The notes under the pieces: model-generated
Told to the model about the DNA's origin: nothing
The model's input: the letters and a program-made list of their open reading frames with translations, nothing else
Databases searched by the model: none
In this document: piece by piece, positions 51,464 to 61,219 of the stretch
How the letters are laid out: each line of letters starts with the position of its first letter
Numbering within the stretch: position 1 is the first letter of the stretch
Program-made: the position numbers and the translations under genes
Assembly (NCBI RefSeq): GCF_029360705.1
Contig: NZ_JARKMX010000006.1
Coordinates: forward strand, 124,001 to 188,000
From: Paraflavitalea pollutisoli
Lineage (GTDB): Bacteria > Bacteroidota > Bacteroidia > Chitinophagales > Chitinophagaceae
DNA length: 64,000 nt
Direction of reading: 5' to 3'

Positions 51464-54400
51464 ATGCAGTTGTATATGAGACAATTCCGGCATCTTATGT
51501 TTGCAGGGCGCAGGATCTGGCTGCTCGCCTTCTTCATGGCCTACCACCTCTTGACGTTTGGCCAATCCAAATCGGTTACAGGTATCATCAGCTCCTCCGA
51601 TGATCTTCCCCTGGCCGGTGTATCGATCGTACTGAAAGGCACTACACAGGGAGTATCTACCGATGCTACGGGTAAATTTACTTTGCCCGTTACTGCCGAC
51701 AGACCCGTACTGGTAATCTCCATGACAGGGTATGTACCGCTTACCATTACCGCCAACACGACCTCTCTGATGAAGATCACCCTTGAAAAATCATTGAAGG
51801 ATCTGGATGAGGTGGTAGTAGTCGGATACGGCCGTCAGAAACGTGGTAACGTAGTAGGTTCCGTATCGCAGATCAGTGGCGACCAACTTAAGCAGGCTCC
51901 TGCGATGAACGTCACCAATATGCTGGCCGGTCGTTTGCCGGGTCTTACCACCGTGCAACAGTCGGGTCGTCCGGGGGCAGATGATGCCTCGCTGGTGATA
52001 CGGGGTGTAGGATCTTATGCCGGCGGATCAGCGCCCCTGATCATCATCGACAACGTGCAACGTCCATCTTTCAGTCACCTCGACCCCAGTGAGATCGAAA
52101 GCATCTCGATCCTCAAAGATGCCGTCTCAACCGCTGTATATGGATTGCAGGCTGCTAACGGTATCATCCTGATTACCACCAAGCGTGGTAAGAACCAGAA
52201 GCCACAGGTTAGCTACGACGGCGCAGTGACCGTGAACCAGAATACCCGCTTTCCCAAATTCCTGAATGGTCCCGATTATATGCAGTGGTACAACAAGGGT
52301 ACCGACCTGGACAATGATTACAACGAGCATGTAGGCGCCAACATCGTTCCCTATACCTATTCTCAAAAACAGATCGATGAAGTGAGGAATGGTACCAATA
52401 CCAATCCCTTGCTCGGCAACACCGATTGGCTTGATATGCTGGTAGGGCGTGAAAGCGTCAGTCAGCAACACGCCATCACTGTACGCGGTGGTACCGATAA
52501 GGTGAAATACTTTACTTCGGTAGGTATGCTCGACCAGGATGGCGTGGTAAAGAATACCGGTTTCAAACGGTACAACGTGCGCACCAACCTCGATGCCGAA
52601 CTCAATGACGTATTCTCTGTGGCACTTGACCTGGGTCTGCGTCAGCAATTAACGAATACACCCGGTATCTCTCCCGACAACACGGCTTACCTCAACCCTT
52701 TCTACCAGGGTGTACGGATGTTGCCCAATATGCCGATGTATGCGCCTAACGGGTTGCCCACGGCGTACAACAGCAATGCCGGTTGGGTGAATCCCATCGC
52801 CTCCGTGGAGAACTCCGGATACCAGAAAACCCAAACCAATATCTTCCAGGGCAATGTAACCTTTAAGATCAAAGTGCCCTGGGTAAAAGGACTGGAAGCC
52901 AAATTGCTCACAGCCTACGATAAAAGCAGTACCGAGAACAAAAGCTGGCTGACTCCGTATACGGTGATGGGCCGTGGTCGTGACCAGATATCCGGCGACT
53001 ATACACCGATCAATACCCTGCCGGGTATTACGCGTACGACACTGCGCCAGTCTTACAGTCAATATGCCCGTAAGACTTTCCAGCCCAGCATCACTTACAA
53101 CAACAGCTTTGGCGATCACACGATCAGCATGTTGGCTTTGTATGAATGGTCTCAGCAAACCTCCAACGTATTCTCAACCGGCGCCAGTAATTTTTCACTC
53201 ACCGATCTGCATGAGATCGATTATGGCAGCAAGGCGACCGAATACCAGATCGCTCCAACCGGTTCCAGCCGTGTAGATGATTCCCGCGCTGGTTATGTAG
53301 CCCGTCTCAACTATAGTTTCAAAGACCGCTACCTGCTGGAAGTGGCTACCCGCTTCGATGCCTCGGTAGATTTTATCAAGGCCAACCGCTGGCAGGCTTT
53401 CCCAGGTGTGGGCGCCGGCTGGGTCATCAGCAAAGAAGCATTCTTCGATGGTCTCACAGAAACAGTGAGCTTCCTGAAGCTGAAGGCTTCATATGGTAAA
53501 GTGGGCAGGGGCAATGTAGGCGCTTTCCCGTACCTGCAAACTTTCCTGTTAACTTCTTCTCCTTCCAACGTGATCGGCGGTCAGCCCGTGGCAGCCCTGT
53601 ACACCAGTGCGCCACCGAATGTTGATCTCAAATGGGAAACAGCTTCTGTCGTGAATGGTGGTTTCGAGTCCGTATTCCTGAATGGCTTGCTCGCTTTGGA
53701 TTTCGAGTGGTTCTATAAATTAACCGAAGGCATTCTTGATAACCCGGGTGCGCTTTATCCGCTCACACTGGGTGGTTACTATCCTTCCGCCATCAACAAT
53801 GGAATGGTGGGTAACAAGGGTTTCGATATGCAGATCAGGCACCGCAACAGTATCGGTAAACTGCGTTACGGCGTTACCGGTAACCTGAACTGGGCCAGGA
53901 ACAAGATCCTGCGCAGGAACGAAAGTGCCGGTCTGCCCGATTGGCAACGCACGGTGGGAAGAAGTGTAGGGCAGAAACTGGGCTTCGTCGTAGATGGTAT
54001 GTACCAGACCTGGGAAGAAGCGGCCAATGGCGCCTCGCCCAGCGGTGGTGTGATCGCTCCCGGATTCTTTAAATACCGTGACCTGAATGGTGATGGTCGC
54101 CTGACGCGCGCCGATGATATGACTTTCGTTGGTCGTAGCAATATCCCTGAATTGATGTATGGTCTGAACATCGATCTGCAATATGGTGGATTCGATTTTA
54201 CTGCCCTCTTTCAGGGTGCTGCGCTGGTGAATGTAAATCTCGCAGGTACCTATGAAGGTTCCAGTGGTACCAGTGGTGTAGACGACAATACGCCTTTTAC
54301 CAAAACTTTCTATGGGTATGGAAACTCGCCGTACTTCCTCGTTGAAAACAGCTGGACGCCTGATAATCCAAATGCGGCGTATCCCCGTCTGACCGCTTAT

Positions 54401-54673
54401 AAAGCCTCCCTGTCTGCGCACAACGCACACTCCAACTCAGGTTGGATCCGGGATGGATCATATTTGCGGCTAAAGTCGGCACAACTAGGGTACACACTAC
54501 CCAAGCGGATGCTCAACAAGATCAAGGTGCAGCAGGTGCGTTTCTATGTATCGGGTTTCAACCTCTTTACCTGGGATAGCCTGAAATACCTCGATCCGGA
54601 AATGCCAAACGTGAACAACGGCTTCTATCCGCAACAAAAGATGTATTCAGGAGGTGTAAACATTACTTTCTAA
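51464..54673 (+). CDS. SusC/RagA-family TonB-dependent transporter
   Basis: 1069 residues. The signal peptide ends near LLTFGQ. CarboxypepD_reg domain: SVTGIISSSDDLPLAGVSIVLKGTTQGVSTDATGKFTLPV, ending ITLEKSLKDLDEVVVVGYG with the TonB box. Plug: VTNMLAGRLPGLTTVQQSGRPGADDASLVIRGVGSY to SAPLIIIDNVQR to SILKDAVSTAVYGLQAANGIILITTKRG. Barrel ends MYSGGVNITF. It has no STN domain, so unlike the SusC at 22368 it is not tied to a FecR/sigma pair; regulation falls to the ROK repressor. It starts 36 bases after the flavoprotein gene. Confidence 0.95.
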   Translation: MQLYMRQFRHLMFAGRRIWLLAFFMAYHLLTFGQSKSVTGIISSSDDLPLAGVSIVLKGTTQGVSTDATGKFTLPVTADRPVLVISMTGYVPLTITANTTSLMKITLEKSLKDLDEVVVVGYGRQKRGNVVGSVSQISGDQLKQAPAMNVTNMLAGRLPGLTTVQQSGRPGADDASLVIRGVGSYAGGSAPLIIIDNVQRPSFSHLDPSEIESISILKDAVSTAVYGLQAANGIILITTKRGKNQKPQVSYDGAVTVNQNTRFPKFLNGPDYMQWYNKGTDLDNDYNEHVGANIVPYTYSQKQIDEVRNGTNTNPLLGNTDWLDMLVGRESVSQQHAITVRGGTDKVKYFTSVGMLDQDGVVKNTGFKRYNVRTNLDAELNDVFSVALDLGLRQQLTNTPGISPDNTAYLNPFYQGVRMLPNMPMYAPNGLPTAYNSNAGWVNPIASVENSGYQKTQTNIFQGNVTFKIKVPWVKGLEAKLLTAYDKSSTENKSWLTPYTVMGRGRDQISGDYTPINTLPGITRTTLRQSYSQYARKTFQPSITYNNSFGDHTISMLALYEWSQQTSNVFSTGASNFSLTDLHEIDYGSKATEYQIAPTGSSRVDDSRAGYVARLNYSFKDRYLLEVATRFDASVDFIKANRWQAFPGVGAGWVISKEAFFDGLTETVSFLKLKASYGKVGRGNVGAFPYLQTFLLTSSPSNVIGGQPVAALYTSAPPNVDLKWETASVVNGGFESVFLNGLLALDFEWFYKLTEGILDNPGALYPLTLGGYYPSAINNGMVGNKGFDMQIRHRNSIGKLRYGVTGNLNWARNKILRRNESAGLPDWQRTVGRSVGQKLGFVVDGMYQTWEEAANGASPSGGVIAPGFFKYRDLNGDGRLTRADDMTFVGRSNIPELMYGLNIDLQYGGFDFTALFQGAALVNVNLAGTYEGSSGTSGVDDNTPFTKTFYGYGNSPYFLVENSWTPDNPNAAYPRLTAYKASLSAHNAHSNSGWIRDGSYLRLKSAQLGYTLPKRMLNKIKVQQVRFYVSGFNLFTWDSLKYLDPEMPNVNNGFYPQQKMYSGGVNITF

Positions 54674-54693
54674 TTACCCACAATTCTGACTTT

Positions 54694-56400
54694 ATGAGCA
54701 AGTTCAATACATATATAAAAGGAAGCATCCTGGCCGGTGGTCTGCTGATGACGCTGCCTGGTTGCAAAGTAGATATCCTGCCCACCGATCGATACACCGA
54801 AGGAACCGTGTGGAGTAATCCCGCCAATATGGAATTGTATATGAACGGTATGTACAGTGAATTCAAGACATTCCAGTTTGGCGCCTTCCCCATAGGATAT
54901 GACAATGCTACCGATGCCTTGTCGGATATTGAGAAATACACTTCCACTGTCGCCGGCAATGGTACGGTCAATATTCTGGCCACCGATGCCTCACGTGTGA
55001 ATGCAGCTGGCCCCCAACTCAACTATTGGCAATCCGGCTACGCCCGTATCCGCCGCCTCAATGAGTTGCTGGATGGCCTGGCCAAATATGCGAAGGTGGA
55101 CGAGACCACCAAAAAACAATACGAAGCAGAAGCCCGGTTTATACGTGGCTATGTATACTTCTGGCTGGTAAAGCTGCATGGCAGCGTAGTCATCCTGCAG
55201 AACCTGAGCGAGTACGGAGAAAAGAACCGTCAACGTTCTTCCGAAGAGGATTGCTATAAGTTTATCGCGGCCGATCTTCAGTTCGCTGCCGACAACCTGC
55301 CCAAAACCTGGGACGCTAGCCGTACCGGTAAGGCGACCAAAGGGGCTGCCTACGCCCTGCTCGCCCGTACCTGGTTGTATGCGGCCTCTATTGCCGACTA
55401 CGACAAAAAGCAGTTCAATGCCGATGAACTGACTGGTGTGTCGGCTGCCAATGCACAAACCTATTACCAAAATGCCGCCAACGCTGCCAAGGCAGTGGTA
55501 GACCTGGCCAATGAAGGGGTATATGCCCTGGAGTCTGATTTTACTTCCATCTTTACCAATAAGAATACGAAGGAGGCTATCTTCAAGATCGACTATGTTG
55601 CGCCGCAGCTTACCCACAATTACGACCTGGGCTTCACACCCCCCGGTGATGCCCCCGGTCAAAGCCTGGTGTATGGCGTACCCACTGCCGAACTCGTCAA
55701 CGAGTTTGAAATGAGTGATGGTTCCAAATTCTCCTGGAACAACGCCACGCAGGCAGCGAACCCTTATACTAACCGCGAGCCGCGCTTCTACGCGTCGATC
55801 CTGTACAACGGCGCTGCCTGGAAGAACCGTACGATCAATACTACACCCAGCAACACCACAGAGGGACTCGTTGAATACGCTTCCACCACCGAACCACGCA
55901 AAACCGTGACCGGATATTATATCCGCAAAATGCTCAACCCGGTCGTGAATGATTTTGTGGTGAATAAAAGTGTACAAAGCTGGATTGAATTGCGCTATGC
56001 GGAAGTACTGCTGATCCAGGCCGAAGCGAAAGCAAAGTTGAATGATATCACTGGTGCGCAGGATGCCCTCAATACCCTGCGCAACAAACGCGGTTTGCCC
56101 AATACCTCCGCCAGCACCACGGCACAACTGTTAACGGCTGTGGAACACGAGCGTATCGTAGAGCTGGCTTTCGAAGGCCATCGCTACTGGGACCTGCGCC
56201 GTTGGCGCAAAGCGCATACCGTGTTGAACAATGTGCGCTTTACCGGGCACCGGGTCACTGCCAATGCCGGCACCTTCAAGTATGAAGTGGTACAGGCCGA
56301 CAATGTCAACAGGCAGTTTACCCCAGCGCTTTATTATATTCCGATTCCCTTCTCGGAGTTTCAGAATAACACGGCGCTTACACAAATCAAGGGTTGGTAA
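54694..56400 (+). CDS. SusD/RagB-family lipoprotein
   Basis: 568 residues. Lipoprotein signal MSKFNTYIKGSILAGGLLMTLPGCKVDILPTDRYTEGTVWSN with the lipid Cys near 24. SusD motifs: YARIRRLNELLDGLAKY, YEAEARFIRGYVYFWLVKLHGSV, TKGAAYALLARTWLYAASIADYDK, then WIELRYAEVLLIQAEAKAKLNDITGAQDALNTLRNKRGLP and ELAFEGHRYWDLRRWRKAHTVL. It binds the oligosaccharide at the surface and closes the SusC channel. 20 bases after the SusC gene. Confidence 0.95.
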   Translation: MSKFNTYIKGSILAGGLLMTLPGCKVDILPTDRYTEGTVWSNPANMELYMNGMYSEFKTFQFGAFPIGYDNATDALSDIEKYTSTVAGNGTVNILATDASRVNAAGPQLNYWQSGYARIRRLNELLDGLAKYAKVDETTKKQYEAEARFIRGYVYFWLVKLHGSVVILQNLSEYGEKNRQRSSEEDCYKFIAADLQFAADNLPKTWDASRTGKATKGAAYALLARTWLYAASIADYDKKQFNADELTGVSAANAQTYYQNAANAAKAVVDLANEGVYALESDFTSIFTNKNTKEAIFKIDYVAPQLTHNYDLGFTPPGDAPGQSLVYGVPTAELVNEFEMSDGSKFSWNNATQAANPYTNREPRFYASILYNGAAWKNRTINTTPSNTTEGLVEYASTTEPRKTVTGYYIRKMLNPVVNDFVVNKSVQSWIELRYAEVLLIQAEAKAKLNDITGAQDALNTLRNKRGLPNTSASTTAQLLTAVEHERIVELAFEGHRYWDLRRWRKAHTVLNNVRFTGHRVTANAGTFKYEVVQADNVNRQFTPALYYIPIPFSEFQNNTALTQIKGW

Positions 56401-56472
56401 TTACGCAGGTTGTGGGTGGCTGATCACCTCAGTCACCTACCGACCGCATTCTAAACCGGTAAAACTAATTAC

Positions 56473-58146
56473 ATGAAAAATTTTCTCTCCGTCATAATAT
56501 CCACGGTGGCAGCCGCGGGTGTGTTTTCGGCCTGCCGCAAGGTCGAATCGGTTCCCCGCAAAGAACAAAGTGCTTTAAGCGATATTTACCTCACCATCGA
56601 TGGTAAAGGCAGCGAACGCCTCTTCGAACCACGTTACAGTACGAACAACGATACCGTCTATTTCGATGTGCCCTGGTTCCTGCCGCCCGATTTCGACGAA
56701 GAAGTGGACCTTACTAAAATGATCGTCCGGTCAACCATTCCCACCGATGCTTCCATCGCACCGGCGCTTGGCAAACTGATCGACCTCACCAAACCGTTAG
56801 AGCTGACACTGACAGCTGGCAACGGCAATCAGAACAAATATGTGGTAATGGCGAAGAAGGTAGGCGATGTATCGGTTACCAGCGCGACCATCGAATTGAT
56901 GGTGGATGGATCTATGCAGCAGATAGAAGCGGTGGTCCAGGCCAACGAGATCCTGTTTTATGTATTGCCAGGCACCGATGTATCGAATGCCACGCTGACC
57001 TATTCCATCAACAAGCATTCGAAGGCGTCCGTAAACTATGGCGCTTCCGTCAATCTTTCACAAAACGTCCCGTTTACGGTGACGGGTATCGACAATGTGC
57101 CCAAGACCTACACCCTCCGGGCGGTAGAACCGGTCAAGCTGAACTATGGTATAGGGATCAACCGGAAACTGTGGACCAAAGCAGGTGCCGAACTTGGTTT
57201 CACTGCCAACAATGAAGTGAGCCTGGCAGTAAGTGGTGACAACCTGATCCTGACCCGTCGTACCACGCCGGCTAAATTTGCCGTCTTCAACCGCTTCACC
57301 GGAGCGTATATCAAAGATATGTACAACCCGTTCACCGCTACATCGTTCCAGACGATCAGTGATACGGCCGATCATATCCTGGCTTGTTCCTGGGCGCCCA
57401 AGAACAGTAAGTTTATCCTGTATCGCTATAACAATGTGGATGATGCAGCACCCGCCAAGCTCATCGAGTGGACCAATAACAACCCGACCGGTATTACCGG
57501 CGACGGTGGTGTGGGCAGAAGGGTGAATGTATATGGAGACCTTACCAAAGATGCGGTGATCATGGCGCCCGCAGGCCAGTCGGCTGTTATTTACAGATGG
57601 CGTATCGTGAACGGTGTAGCCGTGAGCCAAACGCCAGATGTGATCACGTATAAATCGGTAGCCGGTGGTGCTTCTACCTTCATGGGCTTCTATGCCGAGG
57701 CACAGCCGATCGCCACGACGGCCAATGCCGACTACTTTATCAATTACCAGTTTGAAGTAGCGCTGGTGAGCGGTACCACGCACGAGCGCATAGGTGCCCT
57801 GGCAGCTATGCCGGGTGTGGTATTCACGATGCCGACTGCTTACAACCGGTTCAACAATGCCAACTACCTGGCCATTGTAAGGTACATGAACACGTATGAC
57901 CTGAACCAGGTGCAGATGTCGCTCTTCGATGTTACACGTACATCGATGATGAGCCTGGCGCCCACCGATCCCAACTATTCGTCCTTGAATGTATTCAATT
58001 CGCAAACCCTGACCGGTACCTCCAATGGTAACGGTACAGCTGATATCGCAGTAGGTTATTCCAATAACCGCGAGCGTATGCAGGTGTATATGTTATTGAC
58101 GAATGGTGGCATCATGGCCCACGAATTCACCAACTACGCGCCATAA
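56473..58146 (+). CDS. DUF5018 domain-containing surface lipoprotein
   Basis: 557 residues. The signal is MKNFLSVIISTVAAAGVFSACRKVES with the lipid Cys near 21. The N-terminal third consists of immunoglobulin-like DUF5018 repeats (SDIYLTIDGKGSERLFEPRYSTNNDTVYFDVPW, VTSATIELMVDGSMQQIEAVVQ). The C-terminal ~330 residues are strand-rich with blade-like repeats (NEVSLAVSGDNLILTRRTTPAKFAVFNRFTGAYI), suggesting a beta-propeller. Placed right after SusD, it is probably a surface glycan-binding protein of the SGBP kind. Confidence 0.85.
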   Translation: MKNFLSVIISTVAAAGVFSACRKVESVPRKEQSALSDIYLTIDGKGSERLFEPRYSTNNDTVYFDVPWFLPPDFDEEVDLTKMIVRSTIPTDASIAPALGKLIDLTKPLELTLTAGNGNQNKYVVMAKKVGDVSVTSATIELMVDGSMQQIEAVVQANEILFYVLPGTDVSNATLTYSINKHSKASVNYGASVNLSQNVPFTVTGIDNVPKTYTLRAVEPVKLNYGIGINRKLWTKAGAELGFTANNEVSLAVSGDNLILTRRTTPAKFAVFNRFTGAYIKDMYNPFTATSFQTISDTADHILACSWAPKNSKFILYRYNNVDDAAPAKLIEWTNNNPTGITGDGGVGRRVNVYGDLTKDAVIMAPAGQSAVIYRWRIVNGVAVSQTPDVITYKSVAGGASTFMGFYAEAQPIATTANADYFINYQFEVALVSGTTHERIGALAAMPGVVFTMPTAYNRFNNANYLAIVRYMNTYDLNQVQMSLFDVTRTSMMSLAPTDPNYSSLNVFNSQTLTGTSNGNGTADIAVGYSNNRERMQVYMLLTNGGIMAHEFTNYAP

Positions 58147-58171
58147 TATTACCGGCTGGCAGGTTGCAGGT

Positions 58172-58213
58172 TCCCCTACAGGTCTGCAGCCTGCCTGCAG
58201 CGCCGGTAGGGGA
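58172..58213 (+). other. In-operon hairpin before the glycoside hydrolase gene
   Basis: TCCCCTAC (58172-58179) pairs with GTAGGGGA (58206-58213); the loop holds a second hairpin from two CTGCAG copies. It lies in the 104-base gap between genes and could set relative expression by mRNA processing. Confidence 0.45.
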
Positions 58214-58250
58214 CGATCGGTCGATTTTACTTTTATTAAAATAGCTACTC

Positions 58251-59651
58251 ATGAAAAGACTTCTTGTTTACGCCCTGCTGCTCACGACCACGGTGGTCCT
58301 GTCGGTAGCTTGTAAAAAGTCGGATGCGCCGGCGCCTCCAACAGGTGGTGGGGGCGATACGACGACGCCCGTGAAGCCCGGCAGGAATGTGATCGCCTGG
58401 GTCGATGCGCGCTCCAATGTATTTGGCACCTATGGCCGACTGAACGATACCGCCCAACTCAAGAAAGTACTCGACACGTTGCAACAAAGTGGTGTTACCG
58501 GTCTGGTGATCGATTGCAAGGGCAGCTCCGGATATACCATGTACCCCAGTGCCTTTACCAAAGAAGTGCGTTCACTCGATGGCAAGTCGCTGCCGGCCAA
58601 TGTGGATTATGTAGGATACATGATCCAGGAAAGCCGCAAGCGGGGCTTCAAAGTGTATGCTTCCATCGTGACAATGGTAGAGGGAGATGGTAACCGCCAG
58701 ATCGGAACGGTGTTCGATGATCCTGCTTTCAGAAGCAAATACGAGAGCATCGTGTGTGATGTGAATGGCAACCGGGTGCCTGTAACGAGTACCGGCCGCA
58801 ACGCCTTCGTCAATCCGGCACAACCCGCAATACAGGAGCGGGCGCTCAATATTGTCAAAGAGATTGTAGGCAAATACGACATCGACGGTCTTATCCTCGA
58901 TTATGCGCGCTACACCGATATCGATGCCGACTTCTCCGACTTCAGTAAAGAGCAGTTCATTAAATTCCTGCAAGACAATTACCAGGATGCCGATGCTGCC
59001 AGGATGAAGTTTCCCACGGATATTGTTGCCACCTGGCGTACCAGCAGCGGACAAGTATTGCCCGCCACGACTGGTAAGTATTACAAAAAATGGCTGATCT
59101 ACCGTACCGGCGTCATCAAAGAATTCTTCAAGAAAGCCCGTGCAGCCGTGAAGGCGACCAAACCCAATGTCAATTTTGGGGTGTATGTCGGCGCATGGTA
59201 TACCACCTACTACCAGGTGGGCGTCAACTGGGCGAGCGAGGAGTATGATCCCTTTAATGACCAGGAGATCCGTTTCGACTGGGCTTATCCCGGATACGGA
59301 AAGAATGGGTATGCCGAGCAGCTCGACCTGCTGATGACGGGTAATTATTTTACCCAGATACTATTGTCGGAGAATTCGGCTACCGCCAGCCTGAAATACC
59401 ACTGGTGGAGCGTAGAGGGATCGATTGCCGGTACCAAATACATCACCGGCAATAAAATGCCGTTGTACGCCAGTATCGATATGGGTAATGTAGACTGGCC
59501 CAACAAAGGAGAGATCTCCCGTGCTATCAAGTATATACTCAACAATACCTCCGGTGGTATCATGTTGTTCGACATCGTACACATCTATGCACCTCAGTAC
59601 AATCGCCTCAAGCAACCGCTTTGGGATGCAGTAAAAGAGGGCATCAAATAA
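58251..59651 (+). CDS. Putative glycoside hydrolase lipoprotein (GHL10-like TIM barrel)
   Basis: 466 residues. The lipoprotein signal ends in VLSVACKKSD, followed by a Pro/Gly/Thr linker. The TIM-barrel pattern fits the GHL10/alpha-amylase-like group: NVIAWVDARSNVFGTYGRLND, VLDTLQQSGVTGLVIDCKGSSGYTMYPS, YMIQESRKRGFKVYASI, and YDIDGLILDYARYTDIDADFSDFSKEQF, in which the Asp-rich strand end is the likely active-site region. The linkage cleaved is not known; it is the only glycosidase-like protein of the operon in view. Confidence 0.8.
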   Translation: MKRLLVYALLLTTTVVLSVACKKSDAPAPPTGGGGDTTTPVKPGRNVIAWVDARSNVFGTYGRLNDTAQLKKVLDTLQQSGVTGLVIDCKGSSGYTMYPSAFTKEVRSLDGKSLPANVDYVGYMIQESRKRGFKVYASIVTMVEGDGNRQIGTVFDDPAFRSKYESIVCDVNGNRVPVTSTGRNAFVNPAQPAIQERALNIVKEIVGKYDIDGLILDYARYTDIDADFSDFSKEQFIKFLQDNYQDADAARMKFPTDIVATWRTSSGQVLPATTGKYYKKWLIYRTGVIKEFFKKARAAVKATKPNVNFGVYVGAWYTTYYQVGVNWASEEYDPFNDQEIRFDWAYPGYGKNGYAEQLDLLMTGNYFTQILLSENSATASLKYHWWSVEGSIAGTKYITGNKMPLYASIDMGNVDWPNKGEISRAIKYILNNTSGGIMLFDIVHIYAPQYNRLKQPLWDAVKEGIK

Positions 59652-59689
59652 TCATGAAGTACCCTTTATCCGTACGGCTATAATGATAT

Positions 59690-59725
59690 CTCCTGCGGGG
59701 AAGTGTTCGTGCTTTCCTGCAGGAG
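59690..59725 (+). other. In-operon hairpin before the DUF5009 gene
   Basis: CTCCTGC (59690-59696) pairs with GCAGGAG (59719-59725) in the 124-base gap between genes. No T-run follows, so a processing or stability element is more likely than a terminator. Confidence 0.4.
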
Positions 59726-59775
59726 TTAACTACTGCTGCATCCCGTCGCACGGGCCCATGAAGCGCTATTGATCC

Positions 59776-61170
59776 ATGCAACGTAACCATAGTTTAGACG
59801 CGTTAAGAGGCCTGGCCATACTGGCCATGGTATTGTCGAGCAGTATTGCCTTTGGCATACTGCCTGGTTGGATGTACCATGCACAGACACCACCGCCCGG
59901 CCATGTGTTCAATCCCGATATCCCCGGCATTACCTGGGTAGATCTCGTATTTCCCTTCTTCCTGTTCAGTATGGGCGCTGCCATTCCGCTGGCCTTACAC
60001 AAAAAAGAACAGGCCGGTGTCGGATTCGGTACCATCCTCTTTGCCGCTGCGCGGCGTTATATATTGCTGGTATTCTTCGCGCTGTTTACTGTACATGCGC
60101 GCACCAACATGATGACCGGCGAGCCATCACCCATCTATTACCTGCTATCCATCTCCGCTTTTGTATTGCTCTTTTTTCAGTTGTACCAGCCCGCGGGCGG
60201 TCGTTATCAAAAACTTTTTACCGTCATCCGGATTTGCGCGTTCGCAGCCGCAGCGTTGATGATGTATTTGTTGCCCTTCAAAGACGGCAACGGCTTTTCC
60301 CTGTATCGCAGCGATGTTATTATCATCGTGTTGGGCAATATGGCCTTCTTCGGCACAATCATCTGGTGGTTCACCCGCCACCATGGCTGGATGCGCCTGG
60401 TGCTCTTGCTGTTTATCATGGCCATACTGGTGGGAGGCAAAGGGGCAGGCTCCTGGAATGAAGACGTGTTGCAGTGGTCACCAGTGCCCTGGATGTACAA
60501 ATTCTACTACCTGAAATACCTCTTTATCATATTACCCGGTACGATCGCTGGAGATTGGTTGCTTCAGTATGGGAAGCTACAGCCTGCCGGAACGGAGGTC
60601 CCGGTCAACCCGCCTACAGGCCAGATAGCCCTATTATCGTTTTGCCTCATCGTCACCAATGTTATCTTGCTTTTCGGCCGGCACCTGGTGCTCAATCTTA
60701 TCCTCACGACCGGGCTGTGCTGGCTGGTATACGGATGTCTTCGTCGTCAAAAACAACAACAACCTTTACTAGGGCATTTCTTCCAGGCGGGCACTGGCTT
60801 ACTGGTACTCGGGTTATTCCTGGAAGCCTGGGAAGGTGGGATCAAAAAAGATCCATCGACGTTTAGTTATTACCTGGTAACCGGCGGACTGGCATTTTTC
60901 ATGCTCATCGCCCTGTATGGATTTCAGTACACGCGGGCAGGCACGCGCATCGTGTATTACCTGGGGCTTAATGGCCGCAACCCGATGGTGGCTTATGTGA
61001 CGGGCAATTTACTCTTGCTGCCCTTGCTGAAATGGACGGGCGCGATGAGTATTTACCTGACGATGCAGCAACAGGTGCTGACTGGTTTTATGAGTGGTGT
61101 AATATTTACCGGCCTCGTATCACTGATCACCGTATGGTTTACCAGGCGGGGCTGGTACTGGAAAACATGA
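59776..61170 (+). CDS. DUF5009/NagX-like multi-pass membrane protein (HGSNAT-related)
   Basis: 464 residues with roughly a dozen membrane helices. The opening HSLDALRGLAILAMVLSSSIAFGILPGWMYHAQTPPPGH and PGITWVDLVFPFFLFSMGAAIPLALHKK are hallmarks of DUF5009, which is related to heparan-alpha-glucosaminide N-acetyltransferase. Proteins of this family are encoded in GlcNAc-type loci (NagX) and have been proposed to move acetyl groups or transport amino sugars at the inner membrane. It supports an N-acetylated sugar as the operon's substrate. Confidence 0.88.
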   Translation: MQRNHSLDALRGLAILAMVLSSSIAFGILPGWMYHAQTPPPGHVFNPDIPGITWVDLVFPFFLFSMGAAIPLALHKKEQAGVGFGTILFAAARRYILLVFFALFTVHARTNMMTGEPSPIYYLLSISAFVLLFFQLYQPAGGRYQKLFTVIRICAFAAAALMMYLLPFKDGNGFSLYRSDVIIIVLGNMAFFGTIIWWFTRHHGWMRLVLLLFIMAILVGGKGAGSWNEDVLQWSPVPWMYKFYYLKYLFIILPGTIAGDWLLQYGKLQPAGTEVPVNPPTGQIALLSFCLIVTNVILLFGRHLVLNLILTTGLCWLVYGCLRRQKQQQPLLGHFFQAGTGLLVLGLFLEAWEGGIKKDPSTFSYYLVTGGLAFFMLIALYGFQYTRAGTRIVYYLGLNGRNPMVAYVTGNLLLLPLLKWTGAMSIYLTMQQQVLTGFMSGVIFTGLVSLITVWFTRRGWYWKT

Positions 61171-61219
61171 TCGATCACAAAGAAATTATTGCATGTTGCA
61201 GGAAAGACGTATCCATAGT

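Noticed and set aside
54991-56127. 378-codon open frame on the minus strand
   Set aside because: Antisense to the SusD gene; no signal, domain or start context.
57058-58005. 315-codon open frame on the minus strand
   Set aside because: Antisense to the DUF5018 gene and rich in H, R and I as shadow frames are.
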